Origin: Advenella faeciporci
Lineage (GTDB): Bacteria > Pseudomonadota > Gammaproteobacteria > Burkholderiales > Burkholderiaceae_B
Assembly: GCF_014652395.1 (NCBI RefSeq)
Contig: NZ_BMYS01000016.1
Coordinates: 1 to 64,000 of the forward strand
Direction: 5' to 3'
DNA length: 64,000 nucleotides
Positions within the stretch are counted from its first letter, which is position 1; each line of letters opens with the position of its first letter. A program made the translations under genes and the position numbers. Positions 16,805-26,327 of the stretch are shown one piece after another. The notes beneath the pieces were generated by a model that searched no databases, was not told where the DNA came from, and saw only the letters and a program-made list of their open reading frames with translations.

Positions 16805-18109
16805 ATGACAGAAAAAATACATACCCGGGGTTTGCTGCGTTTCATTACCGCAGGCTCGGTGGATGATGGCAAAAGCACGCTGATTGGCCGTTTGTTATAT
16901 GACAGCAAATCGGTGTTGACAGACCAGTTGCAGGCGATCCAGAAAGCGCGGCATAAAAGAACCAGTGGTGAACAGATTGACTTTTCCCTGCTGACTGACG
17001 GCCTTGAGGCCGAGCGCGAGCAGGGCATTACGATTGATGTGGCCTACCGTTATTTTTCAACGGCAAACCGCAAGTTCATTATTGCGGATACCCCTGGGCA
17101 TGAGCAGTACACCCGCAATATGGTGACAGGGGCTTCTACCGCCGATGCCGCGATTGTGCTGGTTGATATTGTGCGTGCCATTAAAGAAAATGGCGAGTTT
17201 GAGTTGCTGGCGCAAACCAAACGCCATACCGCCCTGATTAAACTGCTGGGTATCCGTCATGTATTGGTGGCGGTCAATAAAATGGATCTGGTGGGGTTTG
17301 ATGAAGCCCGCTTCAATCAGGTTAAAACCGCTTACCTGGCACTGGCCCGGCAGCTTGGTCTTGATACAAGCCAGATTCACTTCATTCCCGTATCGGCTCT
17401 GGGAGGTGACAATATCGTTTTCAAGAGTGAGCAAACCCCTTGGTATGATGGCAAGCCATTGTTATCTATTCTGGAGTCGCTGGATAACGGGGAAGATGAC
17501 AAGCTGAATGCGCCTGAGGCATTACGCCTGCCGGTGCAGCTGGTGATTCGCCAGGATGGCTCACTGGCCGATGACTTCAGGGGCTATATGGGTAAAGTCG
17601 CCCAAGGCAGTGTGTACGTTGGCCAGCAGATCAGGGTCTTGCCCGCCAACCAGACTGCCACTGTGACAGAAATCATCACTCCTGATGGGAGTGTCCAGCA
17701 AGTGCTGAAAGAGGGTATGGTTACCATTCGTCTTGATGTGGATATTGATATTTCCCGTGGTGACATGCTGGTGGATGCACAGGCCAAGGTAGAGTCAAGC
17801 AAGACGCTGTTTGCTGATATTTGCTGGTTTGATGAGTTCCCCTTGAACTTGAAAAGAAAATATCTGTTGAAACATACTTCAGCGACTGTGCCGGTTCGTG
17901 TCAGCCAGATCCATCATGTACTGGATGTACAAACCCTGTTGGGGGCGGCAGATAAAGACCAGCTGGCCCTGAATGATATTGGCAAGGTTGGGTTGTCCCT
18001 GCAAAAACCGCTGTTGGTGGATGCCTACGCGCAAAACCAGATCACGGGTTCGTTTATTTTGATTGATGAGAGCAGTAATAATACGGTGGCAGCGGGTATT
18101 ATTAATTAA
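16805..18109 (+). CDS. cysN: Sulfate adenylyltransferase large subunit (GTPase)
   Basis: The 434-residue GTPase couples GTP hydrolysis to APS synthesis by CysD. G motifs are G1 GSVDDGKST (about 15-23), G3 DTPGHEQ and G4 NKMD, followed by EF-Tu-like beta-barrel domains. Length shows that no APS-kinase domain is fused. The start at 16805 has GGATAGAGAG upstream and lies after cysD; an upstream in-frame extension would overlap cysD by over 100 bases. The intergenic repeat array begins 11 bases after the stop. Confidence 0.94.
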   Translation: MTEKIHTRGLLRFITAGSVDDGKSTLIGRLLYDSKSVLTDQLQAIQKARHKRTSGEQIDFSLLTDGLEAEREQGITIDVAYRYFSTANRKFIIADTPGHEQYTRNMVTGASTADAAIVLVDIVRAIKENGEFELLAQTKRHTALIKLLGIRHVLVAVNKMDLVGFDEARFNQVKTAYLALARQLGLDTSQIHFIPVSALGGDNIVFKSEQTPWYDGKPLLSILESLDNGEDDKLNAPEALRLPVQLVIRQDGSLADDFRGYMGKVAQGSVYVGQQIRVLPANQTATVTEIITPDGSVQQVLKEGMVTIRLDVDIDISRGDMLVDAQAKVESSKTLFADICWFDEFPLNLKRKYLLKHTSATVPVRVSQIHHVLDVQTLLGAADKDQLALNDIGKVGLSLQKPLLVDAYAQNQITGSFILIDESSNNTVAAGIIN

Positions 18110-18120
18110 TTAATTGGCCG

Positions 18121-18312
18121 GGCGTCCCCACGCAGGAGCATGGGGACGAGTCGGTGTGATAGGCAACCCCACGCAGGAGCATGGGAACGAATTGGTGTCA
18201 TAGATGTTTCCAGGCTGGTTCCCATCCTCGTTGACTGGTTCCCACGCTCTAGCGTCACTGCCATTAAGTTAAGCATTTTTACTCGTTCCCATGCTCCCGC
18301 GTGGGAACGCCC
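18121..18312. repeat. Cluster of intergenic repeats between cysN and cysA
   Basis: Two direct copies of a 41-base unit start at 18121 and 18162, with core CCCCACGCAGGAGCATGGG and tails GGTGTGATA / GGTGTCATA. Two partial copies with GGTTCCCA(T/C) start at about 18215 and 18235, 20 bases apart. An inverted copy at 18282-18312 has CGTTCCCATGCTCCCGCGTGGGAACG, which can fold as a hairpin. The cluster fills the space between the converging cysN and cysA genes. It is related to the palindromic GTTCCCACGC-type intergenic repeats known in many proteobacteria; no transposase is nearby. Confidence 0.85.
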
Positions 18313-18326
18313 TGCTTCATGTGAAT

Positions 18327-19394
18327 TCAAACACTGGCCGGGTCAAAAACAGCCACTTTCCTGGCTTTCACGTACACATTATCTCCTGGCATCAGGCCCA
18401 GTGTGCGGAAGCGTTCTTTGGTGAGCACTACTTCAATATTCTCGTCCTGGCTGTCGCGGGCAATCTCAACCCGGACAATTGGCCCAATGGAATGGATATG
18501 TTCTATTTGGCCATGGCCCAGGGCATTGGTGGCATCAAGGCTGATTTCAATATCATGCGGGCGGATGTAGGCAATGGCTTCAGCACCGCTAAAATGTGCG
18601 CTGTGCTGGCTGATCTCATGGCGGAAGTCACCGCTGGTGAAGTGTTTGTCCTGGATTCGGCCATGGAACAGGTTCACATCACCCAGGAACTGGGTCACGA
18701 ATGGGCTGGCCGGTGTGTCATAAATCTCATCGGGGCTGCCGACTTGTTCGATATGACCGTGATTCATCACTACCACCCGGTCGGATACCTCAAGGGCCTC
18801 TTCCTGGTCGTGAGTGACGAAAATGCTGGTTAAATTGATCTCATCATGCAGGTCACGCAACCAGCGACGCAGGTCTTTGCGTACCTTGGCATCAAGGGCG
18901 CCGAAAGGTTCATCAAGCAATAATACCTGGGGCTCAACTGCCAAAGAACGCGCCAGGGCAATCCGCTGGCGCTGGCCACCAGATAATTGTGACGGGTAGG
19001 CATTGGCCAGCCAGTCCAGTTGCACCATTTTCAGTAAAGCCATGACTTTTTCCCGGATGACTTCTTGGGAAGGACGGTCTTTGCGTGGTTTTACATTCAG
19101 GCCAAAGGCGATGTTGTCAAACACGGTCATGTGCCGGAACAGGGCATAATGCTGGAAAACAAAGCCAATCTGGCGTTTTGAAACGTGGGTGTCTGTGCTG
19201 TCTTGTCCATCAAAAATAATTTTTCCGGAGTCGGCTTTTTCAAGACCGGCAATAATGCGCAGCAGGGTGGTTTTACCGCAGCCTGAAGGTCCCAGCAGGG
19301 CAAGCAACTCACCGCTGTGAATTTCCAGATTGATATTATCAAGGGCTGTAAACCCGGCAAATTTCTTTGAGATGTTCTGAACTTCAATACTCAC
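18327..19394 (-). CDS. cysA: Sulfate/thiosulfate ABC transporter, ATP-binding protein
   Basis: The 355-residue ATPase has Walker [10 protein letters not shown] (about 34-42), signature LSGGQRQR, Walker [12 protein letters not shown] and a C-terminal TOBE-type regulatory domain ([12 protein letters not shown] onwards). The overall pattern ([28 protein letters not shown]) is characteristic of CysA. The permease genes cysT and cysW and a sulfate-binding protein gene are not next to it, so it stands alone in this window and must work with permeases encoded elsewhere. The stretch upstream (19395-19684) holds two dyads that could be regulatory. Confidence 0.88.
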   Translation of the reverse strand: MSIEVQNISKKFAGFTALDNINLEIHSGELLALLGPSGCGKTTLLRIIAGLEKADSGKIIFDGQDSTDTHVSKRQIGFVFQHYALFRHMTVFDNIAFGLNVKPRKDRPSQEVIREKVMALLKMVQLDWLANAYPSQLSGGQRQRIALARSLAVEPQVLLLDEPFGALDAKVRKDLRRWLRDLHDEINLTSIFVTHDQEEALEVSDRVVVMNHGHIEQVGSPDEIYDTPASPFVTQFLGDVNLFHGRIQDKHFTSGDFRHEISQHSAHFSGAEAIAYIRPHDIEISLDATNALGHGQIEHIHSIGPIVRVEIARDSQDENIEVVLTKERFRTLGLMPGDNVYVKARKVAVFDPASV

Positions 19395-19517
19395 GATAAT
19401 TCCTGTTTATTTATCGACTTGCCAAGAAGGCATGGCGAATGCGAATTTGGTTCGCACGCCACCTTAGAGTGTAGAATTGCTTATGTAAAACCGGAACGAA
19501 GAAAAATTGATATTTAT

Positions 19518-19532
19518 ATAACTTATGGTTAT
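19518..19532. promoter_or_regulatory. Candidate LysR-type site upstream of cysA
   Basis: ATAAC and GTTAT are inverted around TTATG, extended by one base on each side (TATAAC...GTTATA). The T-N11-A form suits LysR-type regulators, of which CysB would be the likely one for a sulfate transporter gene. It lies about 125 bases upstream of cysA and 150 upstream of the ABC transporter gene. Confidence 0.35.
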
Positions 19533-19542
19533 AAATGATTTT

Positions 19543-19570
19543 CAAGCTATGGCATAAGTCACATAGCTTG
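19543..19570. repeat. Perfect inverted repeat in the cysA/ABC transporter gap
   Basis: CAAGCTATG (19543-19551) and CATAGCTTG (19562-19570) are perfect 9-base arms around a ten-base centre. It is located in the 290-base gap between divergent genes. It may be an operator or a transcript hairpin; no T-run follows on either strand, so it is not a terminator. Confidence 0.6.
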
Positions 19571-19684
19571 TGGCGCAATGTCTGTAATTTTTTACCATTT
19601 AATACGGACATCAGGTAAAGTGGTGAACTTTATTGCCGATGGCAAACTCTATTTGCCCATGAGAAAAAATCATAAGGAGTATCA

Positions 19685-21487
19685 ATGAATTGGGGCCAAG
19701 AATTACAAGACAGCGCGCTTTGGATCTTGCAGGCTTTGGTAATTTCATCAGTCATGCTGGGGCTGGTTGGTTTTATTCTGGTTAAAACAACCAAATGGGC
19801 GGGGCAGTTCTGGCTCTTGGCCGGTGATTACTTCAATCCCAGAAACAGTCTGCGTCCCCTGCTGACATTTAGTGTGATCCTGTTTCTAAGCTTGTTCGGG
19901 GTCCGGGTCAGTGTGCTGTTTTCAAACTGGTACAACACGATGTACACGGCTTTGCAAGAGCTTAATGAAGACGGGTTCTGGATCCAGATGGGGGTGTTTG
20001 CCATTCTGGCGGCGATTCATATTTCCCGTGTTCTGGTGTCTTATTATTTACAGCAGAGCTTTACCATCAAGTGGCGTGAATCCCTGAATGAATCCCTGCT
20101 CTCGCAATGGCTGGAAAAAAGCAGCTATTATCGCTCCCACTATCTTGAAACACCGGCCGATAACCCCGATCAGCGTATCCAGCAGGACGTGTCCAGCTTT
20201 GTGACAACGTCCCTGTCCCTGCTTCTGGGCCTGGTCAGTTCCCTGGTTTCGGCCGTTGCCTTTACCATTATTCTTTGGGGGCTGTCTGGCGATTTGACCG
20301 TTTTTGGATTCACCTTGTCAAAAGGGATGGTTTTTGCCCTGTTTATTTATATCCTGATTGCAACGGTCTTTGCATTCAAGATCGGGCGTCCGCTTATTCG
20401 CCTGAGCTTTCTTGATGAGCGTTTTAATGCGGATTACCGTTATTCACTGGTGCGTGTGCGTGAATATGCCGAAAGTATTGCCTTTTATAAGGGTGAAGCG
20501 ATTGAAGGGCAGAAACTGCGCAACCGCTTTGCCCGGGTTATTGGTAATGTGTGGGCAATTGTTTTTCGTTCAGTCAAACTCCAGGGGTTCAACTTGCTGG
20601 TTTCGCAAACCGCGGTTATTTTCCCTTTCATTATTCAGGCAAAAAGGTTTTTTTCCCAGCAAATCACGCTGGGTGCCATGATCCAAACGGCGCAAGCCTT
20701 TGGTACTTTGCATGACAATCTCTCATTTTTCCGTGATGCCTATGATACGTTTGCCGGTTATCGGGCGGTTCTGGATCGCTTAAGCGGTTTTGTGCAAAAT
20801 TCTCGTGCCGCTGATAAATTACCGGTCCCTGAAGTCAAGTCAGAGCAGGATATGGTTGCGTTGCGTAATGTCAGCATTACCACGCCGGCGGGGAAATGCC
20901 TGGTAAAGGATTTGTCTTTTGCGGTAGAACCCGGCCATTCCCTGCTGCTGCAAGGTCCTTCTGGGTCGGGTAAAACCACCATCCTGCGAACGATTGCCGG
21001 TTTATGGCCTTATTCGAAAGGGCAGGTGGTGCGGCCTGATAATAAGGTATTGTTTTTGTCGCAAAAACCTTATTTGCCCGAAGGTTCCCTGCTGGATGTG
21101 CTGTATTATCCCAATGAAGTACCAGAGGATGGCCATGAACATGCCCGTAAGGTATTGCAGGATGTGAATCTGGGGCACCTTGTCAGTCGTATGGATGAAG
21201 TGGTGAGCTGGACCAATATCCTTTCTTTGGGCGAGCAGCAAAGAATTGCGTTTGGCCGTTTGCTGCTGGCAAAACCGGTTGCCGCGTTCATAGACGAAGC
21301 CACTTCAGCGATGGACGAAGGTCTTGAAGATGCCATGTACAGGCTGATTGCCGAAAGACTGCCCGAATTGCGCCTGATTAGTGTGGGTCATCGCAGCACC
21401 CTGTATGCGCATCATACGCATTTGCTGTATTTGCGTGGAGAGGGTATTTGGGATTTCAAGCCTTTGCAGGCTGAGGCAACGGCTTAA
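19685..21487 (+). CDS. SbmA/BacA-like ABC transporter, fused permease and ATPase
   Basis: The 600-residue protein has about six N-terminal membrane helices of the SbmA/BacA type (ABC_membrane_2-like; GQFWLLAGDYFNPRNSLRPL, VSYYLQQSFTIKWRESLNESLLSQWLEKSSYYR). It also has a C-terminal ATPase with Walker A GPSGSGKTT, signature LSLGEQQRIAFGRLLL and Walker B AAFIDEATSAMDE. Family members import cobalamin, bleomycin-like drugs or antimicrobial peptides. The fused ATPase resembles YddA and mycobacterial Rv1819c. A good AAGGAG ribosome site precedes the ATG. Confidence 0.87.
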   Translation: MNWGQELQDSALWILQALVISSVMLGLVGFILVKTTKWAGQFWLLAGDYFNPRNSLRPLLTFSVILFLSLFGVRVSVLFSNWYNTMYTALQELNEDGFWIQMGVFAILAAIHISRVLVSYYLQQSFTIKWRESLNESLLSQWLEKSSYYRSHYLETPADNPDQRIQQDVSSFVTTSLSLLLGLVSSLVSAVAFTIILWGLSGDLTVFGFTLSKGMVFALFIYILIATVFAFKIGRPLIRLSFLDERFNADYRYSLVRVREYAESIAFYKGEAIEGQKLRNRFARVIGNVWAIVFRSVKLQGFNLLVSQTAVIFPFIIQAKRFFSQQITLGAMIQTAQAFGTLHDNLSFFRDAYDTFAGYRAVLDRLSGFVQNSRAADKLPVPEVKSEQDMVALRNVSITTPAGKCLVKDLSFAVEPGHSLLLQGPSGSGKTTILRTIAGLWPYSKGQVVRPDNKVLFLSQKPYLPEGSLLDVLYYPNEVPEDGHEHARKVLQDVNLGHLVSRMDEVVSWTNILSLGEQQRIAFGRLLLAKPVAAFIDEATSAMDEGLEDAMYRLIAERLPELRLISVGHRSTLYAHHTHLLYLRGEGIWDFKPLQAEATA

Positions 21488-21655
21488 GGCCCAAGGCGCT
21501 GTTTTCCGGGTTGGGCCGCCTGTTTTAGCGTTCTTTTGCCGGCTTTGGAAAACAGCTGAAAAATCAACCGTTTAAAAAAACCGTCTTCGCCGCAAACCGG
21601 ATGATATCCAAATGCGATAAAGGCGGTTTTGTTGTTATTGTGCCAGATCTTTCGT

Positions 21656-22036
21656 TTAAACGAACCAGGACAGGGCGCTTTTGTTAATGGCGGCACCAAT
21701 GATATACAGGAAAATCAGGCTGGCAATAACGGTGGCCATTAATTTTTGTACAGGCGTTTTTCCGCGCTTGATGGCAATCGTGCCTACACCAATATAGGCA
21801 ATCAGGGCCACTATTTTGGCAAGAATAAAAGGTTGGTTGGGGCCGATCATGGCTGCCAGGATAAAACCGCAGATCAGCAGGATGGAATCAATCACATGCG
21901 GGGCGACCTTGACAAAACCTATTTGCAGCATGCGTGAACCCGTAATCGACCAAAATGCCCGAATCAGGAAAAAAGTGATGCTCAGGTAGGCACAGGTCAT
22001 GTGCAGGTGCTTGATGGGTAGATAATAATCAGCCAT
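21656..22036 (-). CDS. SirB2 family membrane protein
   Basis: The 126-residue protein is almost wholly hydrophobic with four predicted helices, and begins MADYYLPIKHLHMTCAYLSITFF, a SirB2-type N terminus. SirB2 proteins are conserved in gamma- and betaproteobacteria but their role is unclear. The start is placed 13 codons inside the open frame because the shorter form matches the family. The region between this gene and the ABC transporter (21488-21655) shows nothing else I can support. Confidence 0.8.
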   Translation of the reverse strand: MADYYLPIKHLHMTCAYLSITFFLIRAFWSITGSRMLQIGFVKVAPHVIDSILLICGFILAAMIGPNQPFILAKIVALIAYIGVGTIAIKRGKTPVQKLMATVIASLIFLYIIGAAINKSALSWFV

Positions 22037-22180
22037 AATCTCTTTTTGAAAAGTCAAATACTGGAAGCTTGGCATTTTAACTTATGATAATTGTTTTTGA
22101 TTTTTCACCCTACGGTTTGTCGGTTTAATGTGTATTTATAGGCGTTTTTCTGATATTCGAGTCTTTTTTCCGGATGCTGC

Positions 22181-22942
22181 ATGGATCTCGTTGTTGGCCC
22201 TGATATATTAGTTATTCTTTTCTTTGTTGCCATGCTTGCCGGTTTTGTCGATACTATCGCTGGTGGGGGTGGCCTGATTACTATTCCGGTGTTATTGCTG
22301 GCACAGGTGCCGCCCATCAATGCCTTGGCCACCAACAAGCTGCAGGGCAGTTTTGGTACCCTGACTTCTTCCCTGACCATGCTCAGAAAAAGAATCGTGC
22401 GCTTCGAGGATATTTGGAAACCGGCGCTATTGGCTTTTGCAGGGGCGGCATTGGGTACTTTTATCATTCAGCTGATTGATGTTTCGGTGCTGGATATTGT
22501 GATTCCGGTTGTGCTGGTAATGATTGGACTGTATTTTTTATTTACGCCTTCTGCCGGCAAGGTGGAGCGGGTGCCACGCATGAGTGCCAGGGCTTTCAAT
22601 TGCACCGTTGTACCAACAATTGCGTTTTATGATGGCATTTTTGGTCCCGGAACCGGTTCTTTTTTTTCCCTGGCCAATGTGGCGTTGCGGGGGCAGCAAA
22701 TTATCAAGGCAACCGCCAATGCCAAGGTGTTTAACTTTGCCAGCAATGTCGCTTCGGTGGCGCTTTTTGTACTGGGTGGCAAAGTCTTGTGGCTGATCGG
22801 TGGTATCATGATTGCTGGGCAAATAATTGGTGCTTATGCAGGTTCTTTAATGGTCATCAGTCATGGCAGCAAATTTATTCGTCCACTTATTGTGCTGGTC
22901 TGTTTTGTCATGGTTACCCGTTATCTGCTTGAAAAATTCTAG
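22181..22942 (+). CDS. TSUP family permease (TauE/SafE type)
   Basis: The 253-residue polytopic protein has about seven helices. The TauE/SafE landmarks are FFVAMLAGFVDTIAGGGGLITIPVLL near the N terminus and the central IAFYDGIFGPGTGSFF repeat. Family members move sulfite, sulfoacetate or related anions across the inner membrane. Closeness to cysHDN and cysA is compatible with sulfite handling, but the substrate is not proven by sequence. Confidence 0.85.
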   Translation: MDLVVGPDILVILFFVAMLAGFVDTIAGGGGLITIPVLLLAQVPPINALATNKLQGSFGTLTSSLTMLRKRIVRFEDIWKPALLAFAGAALGTFIIQLIDVSVLDIVIPVVLVMIGLYFLFTPSAGKVERVPRMSARAFNCTVVPTIAFYDGIFGPGTGSFFSLANVALRGQQIIKATANAKVFNFASNVASVALFVLGGKVLWLIGGIMIAGQIIGAYAGSLMVISHGSKFIRPLIVLVCFVMVTRYLLEKF

Positions 22943-23076
22943 AAAACGGCAGCTTGTTACCGAACGGTTTTTTAAATAACAGACCTGTCATATAAGTATC
23001 ATAAAGCCGTAATAGGATAGTATGGTCTTATAAGCATTTATTGCATCATAAATTGAAACAACCAGGAAGTACTGTA

Positions 23077-25536
23077 TTGGCAAATCGAACCACCACTAAA
23101 AATCCGGCAAACAGGCCTGTTCAGGCAAACAGTTCCCTTACGGACAGCACGCCAGACTTTGATCCCGATGTTCCAAGCCGTGAAAATATTCTTCAGGTGT
23201 TCCGGGATTCAAAACCTCCCCTGACTGTAAATGCCCTGATTAGTGTATTCAGGCTGTCCCGGGACGCCAGCATAGTGGGTCTTGAAAGACGCTTGGGAGC
23301 CATGCAAAGAGATGGCCAGCTTGAGCAAATTCCGGGCGGTTGGCAACTGTCCCAACAGAAAAATTTTGTCATAGGCAAAGTCCAGGGACATCGTGATGGA
23401 TTTGGTTTCCTGATTCCCGAAGACGGTTCGCAGGATTTGTTCCTGTCACCGCGTGAAATGCTTAAGGTATTGCATGGCGACCGGGTTCAGGTAAAACCCA
23501 CAGGCGAATATAAAGGCAAGCTTGAAGGCACTATTGTAGAGGTTTTGGAGCGCGGTACAACACGATTGGTTGGACGTTTGCTGCATGAACAGGGCCTTTA
23601 TGTCGTGGTGCCTGAAGACCAGCGTATCAAACATGACATTATTGTACAGAATGCCGACCTGGGTGGAGCCCGGCACGGGCAAGTGGTTACCGTTGAAATT
23701 ATTCAACAGCCAACCCGTCATACCCAGCCTTTGGGAAAAATCATTGAGGTGCTGGGTGAAATAGATGACCCGGGCATGGAAATTGAAATTGCGGTGCGCA
23801 AATTTGATGTCCCGGTTGCGTTTTCCGATGCGACCCGGATACAGTCAGAAAGCCTTCCCGATGAAGTGCAGCCTTCGGACCTTAAGGGTCGTATAGATTT
23901 GCGTGATGTGGCATTTATCACCATTGATGGTGAAGATGCCCGTGACTTTGACGATGCCGTGTATGCCGAGATTGTAGATATAGGCACTGAAAAACGCCGT
24001 AAAATGGCATGGCGACTTTTAGTGGCCATTGCCGATGTTTCCCATTATGTTAAACCCGGCGATGCCATTGACCGGGATGCGATCGAGCGCGGAACCAGTG
24101 TTTATTTTCCGCGCCGCGTCATACCCATGCTGCCCGAAAAACTCTCCAATGGCCTGTGCTCCCTGAATCCTGAAGTCGATCGCCTGGTTCTGGTGTGCGA
24201 TATGGTCATTCCCATGACGGGTGCCAAGGCGGGAACGGTGACGGCATACCAGTTTTACAATGCGGTTATCAACTCGCATGCACGTACCACTTATACGCAA
24301 ATCTGGAATGCCTTGCAGCAGCCAACGGGGCCGGCCGCTACCGAATTGGGTGATTTGCTGCCACATGTTAAAGATTTATATGCTTTATATGAAGCGCTTG
24401 AAAAAAAACGGGAACAGCGCGGTGCGATGGATTTCGACACCATTGAAACCCGCATTCAATGCAATGAGATGGGCAAGATAGAGCAAATTGTTCCATTTAT
24501 CAGGAATAATGCGCATAAGTTAATTGAAGAGTGCATGTTGGCAGCCAACACGTGTGCGGCCGATTTCGTGTTAAGAAACAAACGGCAGGGACTGTACCGC
24601 ATTCATGAAGGTCCAACCCCTGAAAAACTGGAGGCCCTGCGTGAGTTTTTGCGTACCGTGGGGTTGTCGCTGGGCGGTGGAGATGATCCTTCCGGTAAGG
24701 ACTATGCCGCGTTGCTTGATGCCGGGCGCTCACGTCCCGACTTCCAGATTCTTCAGACCATGTGCCTAAGATCCATGCAGCAGGCCATGTACAGTCCCGA
24801 CAACGTGGGGCATTTTGGTCTGGCATATGAGCAATACACGCATTTTACCTCACCCATTCGCCGTTATCCTGACCTGCTTACGCATCGGGTCATCAAATCC
24901 ATTCTTGCCCACAGGCACTATACGCCCGAGTTGGCGGCTGTGCCCAAAGTGCAGGGCGAAACCCATAAAGAGCATGAACATGCGGTATGGGATAGCCTGG
25001 GTATGGTGCTGTCCGGCTACGAACGCCGCGCCGATGATGCGTCACGCGATGTGGAGGCCTGGCTTAAGTGCTGGTATGTTCGTGAACATGTGGGTGAGGT
25101 TTTCAGTGGACGGGTAAGCGGCGTTGCACCTTTTGGGTTATTTGTGACACTTGACACTTTGTTTGTTGAGGGTCTGGTGCATGTTTCGGAATTGGGTACC
25201 GACTATTTCCAATACAATGAAGGTTTGCACGAATTGCGTGGAGAGCGCACGGGTATACGTTACCGCTTGACGGATCCGGTCCAGGTGCAGGTGACACGGG
25301 TAGACCTTGAGGCCCGGCGAATTGAGTTTTCGCTGGTCAAGGGCACTACCTTTGAATCATTGCGTAAAGATGCCCAGCGTGGCGAATCCGCACCGCGGCA
25401 GATAAAGCGCCCGGCCAAGCCCAAGCCTGAAGCCCTGAGGGGGCAAACCGCGCATCAAAGACGGGCAGAGTTGAAAAAGTCAACTCAACCCGCCGGCGTG
25501 CAAAAGAACAAAAAATCAACGCGTAAGCGAAGGTAA
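23077..25536 (+). CDS. rnr: Ribonuclease R
   Basis: The 819-residue 3'-5' exoribonuclease degrades structured RNA. Domains in order are an N-terminal winged-helix region, cold-shock domains (about 100-240), the catalytic RNB domain with DARDFDDAVYAE (Mg-binding Asp cluster), a C-terminal S1 domain (GEVFSGRVSGVAPFGLFVTL) and a Lys/Arg-rich tail. No ATG fits. A TTG at 23077 has AGGAAG seven bases upstream and gives the sequence ANRTTTKNPA. A TTG at 23041 is also in frame but has no ribosome site. The rnr-rlmB pair is typical. Confidence 0.92.
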   Translation: MANRTTTKNPANRPVQANSSLTDSTPDFDPDVPSRENILQVFRDSKPPLTVNALISVFRLSRDASIVGLERRLGAMQRDGQLEQIPGGWQLSQQKNFVIGKVQGHRDGFGFLIPEDGSQDLFLSPREMLKVLHGDRVQVKPTGEYKGKLEGTIVEVLERGTTRLVGRLLHEQGLYVVVPEDQRIKHDIIVQNADLGGARHGQVVTVEIIQQPTRHTQPLGKIIEVLGEIDDPGMEIEIAVRKFDVPVAFSDATRIQSESLPDEVQPSDLKGRIDLRDVAFITIDGEDARDFDDAVYAEIVDIGTEKRRKMAWRLLVAIADVSHYVKPGDAIDRDAIERGTSVYFPRRVIPMLPEKLSNGLCSLNPEVDRLVLVCDMVIPMTGAKAGTVTAYQFYNAVINSHARTTYTQIWNALQQPTGPAATELGDLLPHVKDLYALYEALEKKREQRGAMDFDTIETRIQCNEMGKIEQIVPFIRNNAHKLIEECMLAANTCAADFVLRNKRQGLYRIHEGPTPEKLEALREFLRTVGLSLGGGDDPSGKDYAALLDAGRSRPDFQILQTMCLRSMQQAMYSPDNVGHFGLAYEQYTHFTSPIRRYPDLLTHRVIKSILAHRHYTPELAAVPKVQGETHKEHEHAVWDSLGMVLSGYERRADDASRDVEAWLKCWYVREHVGEVFSGRVSGVAPFGLFVTLDTLFVEGLVHVSELGTDYFQYNEGLHELRGERTGIRYRLTDPVQVQVTRVDLEARRIEFSLVKGTTFESLRKDAQRGESAPRQIKRPAKPKPEALRGQTAHQRRAELKKSTQPAGVQKNKKSTRKRR

Positions 25537-25557
25537 ATACAAAGGTAATCAATTTAT

Positions 25558-26298
25558 ATGTCAAGCAGTCAAATTCTGGCCGGTTTTCATGCAGTAGTCG
25601 CTCGCATGCGCCACGCACCCGACTCAATCCGGGAAATTTATATCGAAGCATCACGCAAGGACAAGCGCATGCAAAGCCTGGTTGAGCAGGCGGAAAAAAA
25701 TAAAATCCGTATTCATCCGGTTCCTATGAGCCGTCTTGATGGCCTCGCTAAAGGTGTTCGCCATCAAGGTGTGGTTGCCCTGGCCGACCCTAAACAGCTG
25801 GCAGTCAATATCGATGACGTTCTTGATGTGATCGAGGGGCCTGCCCATTTGTTGATTCTTGATAGCGTGACCGACCCCCATAACCTGGGGGCATGCCTGC
25901 GTACGGCAGATGCTGCCGGGGTTCATGCTGTCATTGCACCCAAAGACAAGGCGGTAGGCATCAATGCCACGGTTCAGCGCGTGGCATGCGGTGCCGCAGA
26001 CACTGTTCCTTACATCATGGTTACCAATCTGGCCCGAACCATGCGCCAGCTCAAAGAGCGGGATGTCTGGCTGATTGGCACCGATGACCAGGCTAGCGCT
26101 ACCTTTCATGACGTTGATGCCACCCGTTCCATTGCCTGGGTCATGGGCGCGGAAGGCGAGGGGATGCGACGCCTGACGAGGGAAACCTGTGATGAATTGG
26201 TGCGTATACCCATGCAAGGCTCGGTTGAAAGTCTTAATGTTAGTGTGGCGAGTGCAGTTTGCCTGTACGAAACTGTTCGCCAGCGCCAGGTAAAATAA
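25558..26298 (+). CDS. rlmB: 23S rRNA (guanosine-2'-O)-methyltransferase
   Basis: The 246-residue SpoU-family (SPOUT) enzyme methylates G2251 in the ribosomal P loop. It has the N-terminal substrate-binding domain ([12 protein letters not shown]) and three knot motifs: [37 protein letters not shown] and [18 protein letters not shown]. It starts 21 bases after rnr and is probably translated from the same mRNA. Confidence 0.94.
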   Translation: MSSSQILAGFHAVVARMRHAPDSIREIYIEASRKDKRMQSLVEQAEKNKIRIHPVPMSRLDGLAKGVRHQGVVALADPKQLAVNIDDVLDVIEGPAHLLILDSVTDPHNLGACLRTADAAGVHAVIAPKDKAVGINATVQRVACGAADTVPYIMVTNLARTMRQLKERDVWLIGTDDQASATFHDVDATRSIAWVMGAEGEGMRRLTRETCDELVRIPMQGSVESLNVSVASAVCLYETVRQRQVK

Positions 26299-26327
26299 AT
26301 AAAAATCCATTCTTTAACAGTTATATC

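Noticed and set aside
18121-18312. CRISPR array
   Set aside because: The repeats are few, irregularly spaced, in both orientations and have no unique spacers or cas genes.
21484-21699. 71-codon minus-strand frame after the SbmA-like gene
   Set aside because: No ribosome site, low-complexity composition and no family similarity; it overlaps the 3' end of the SirB2 gene.
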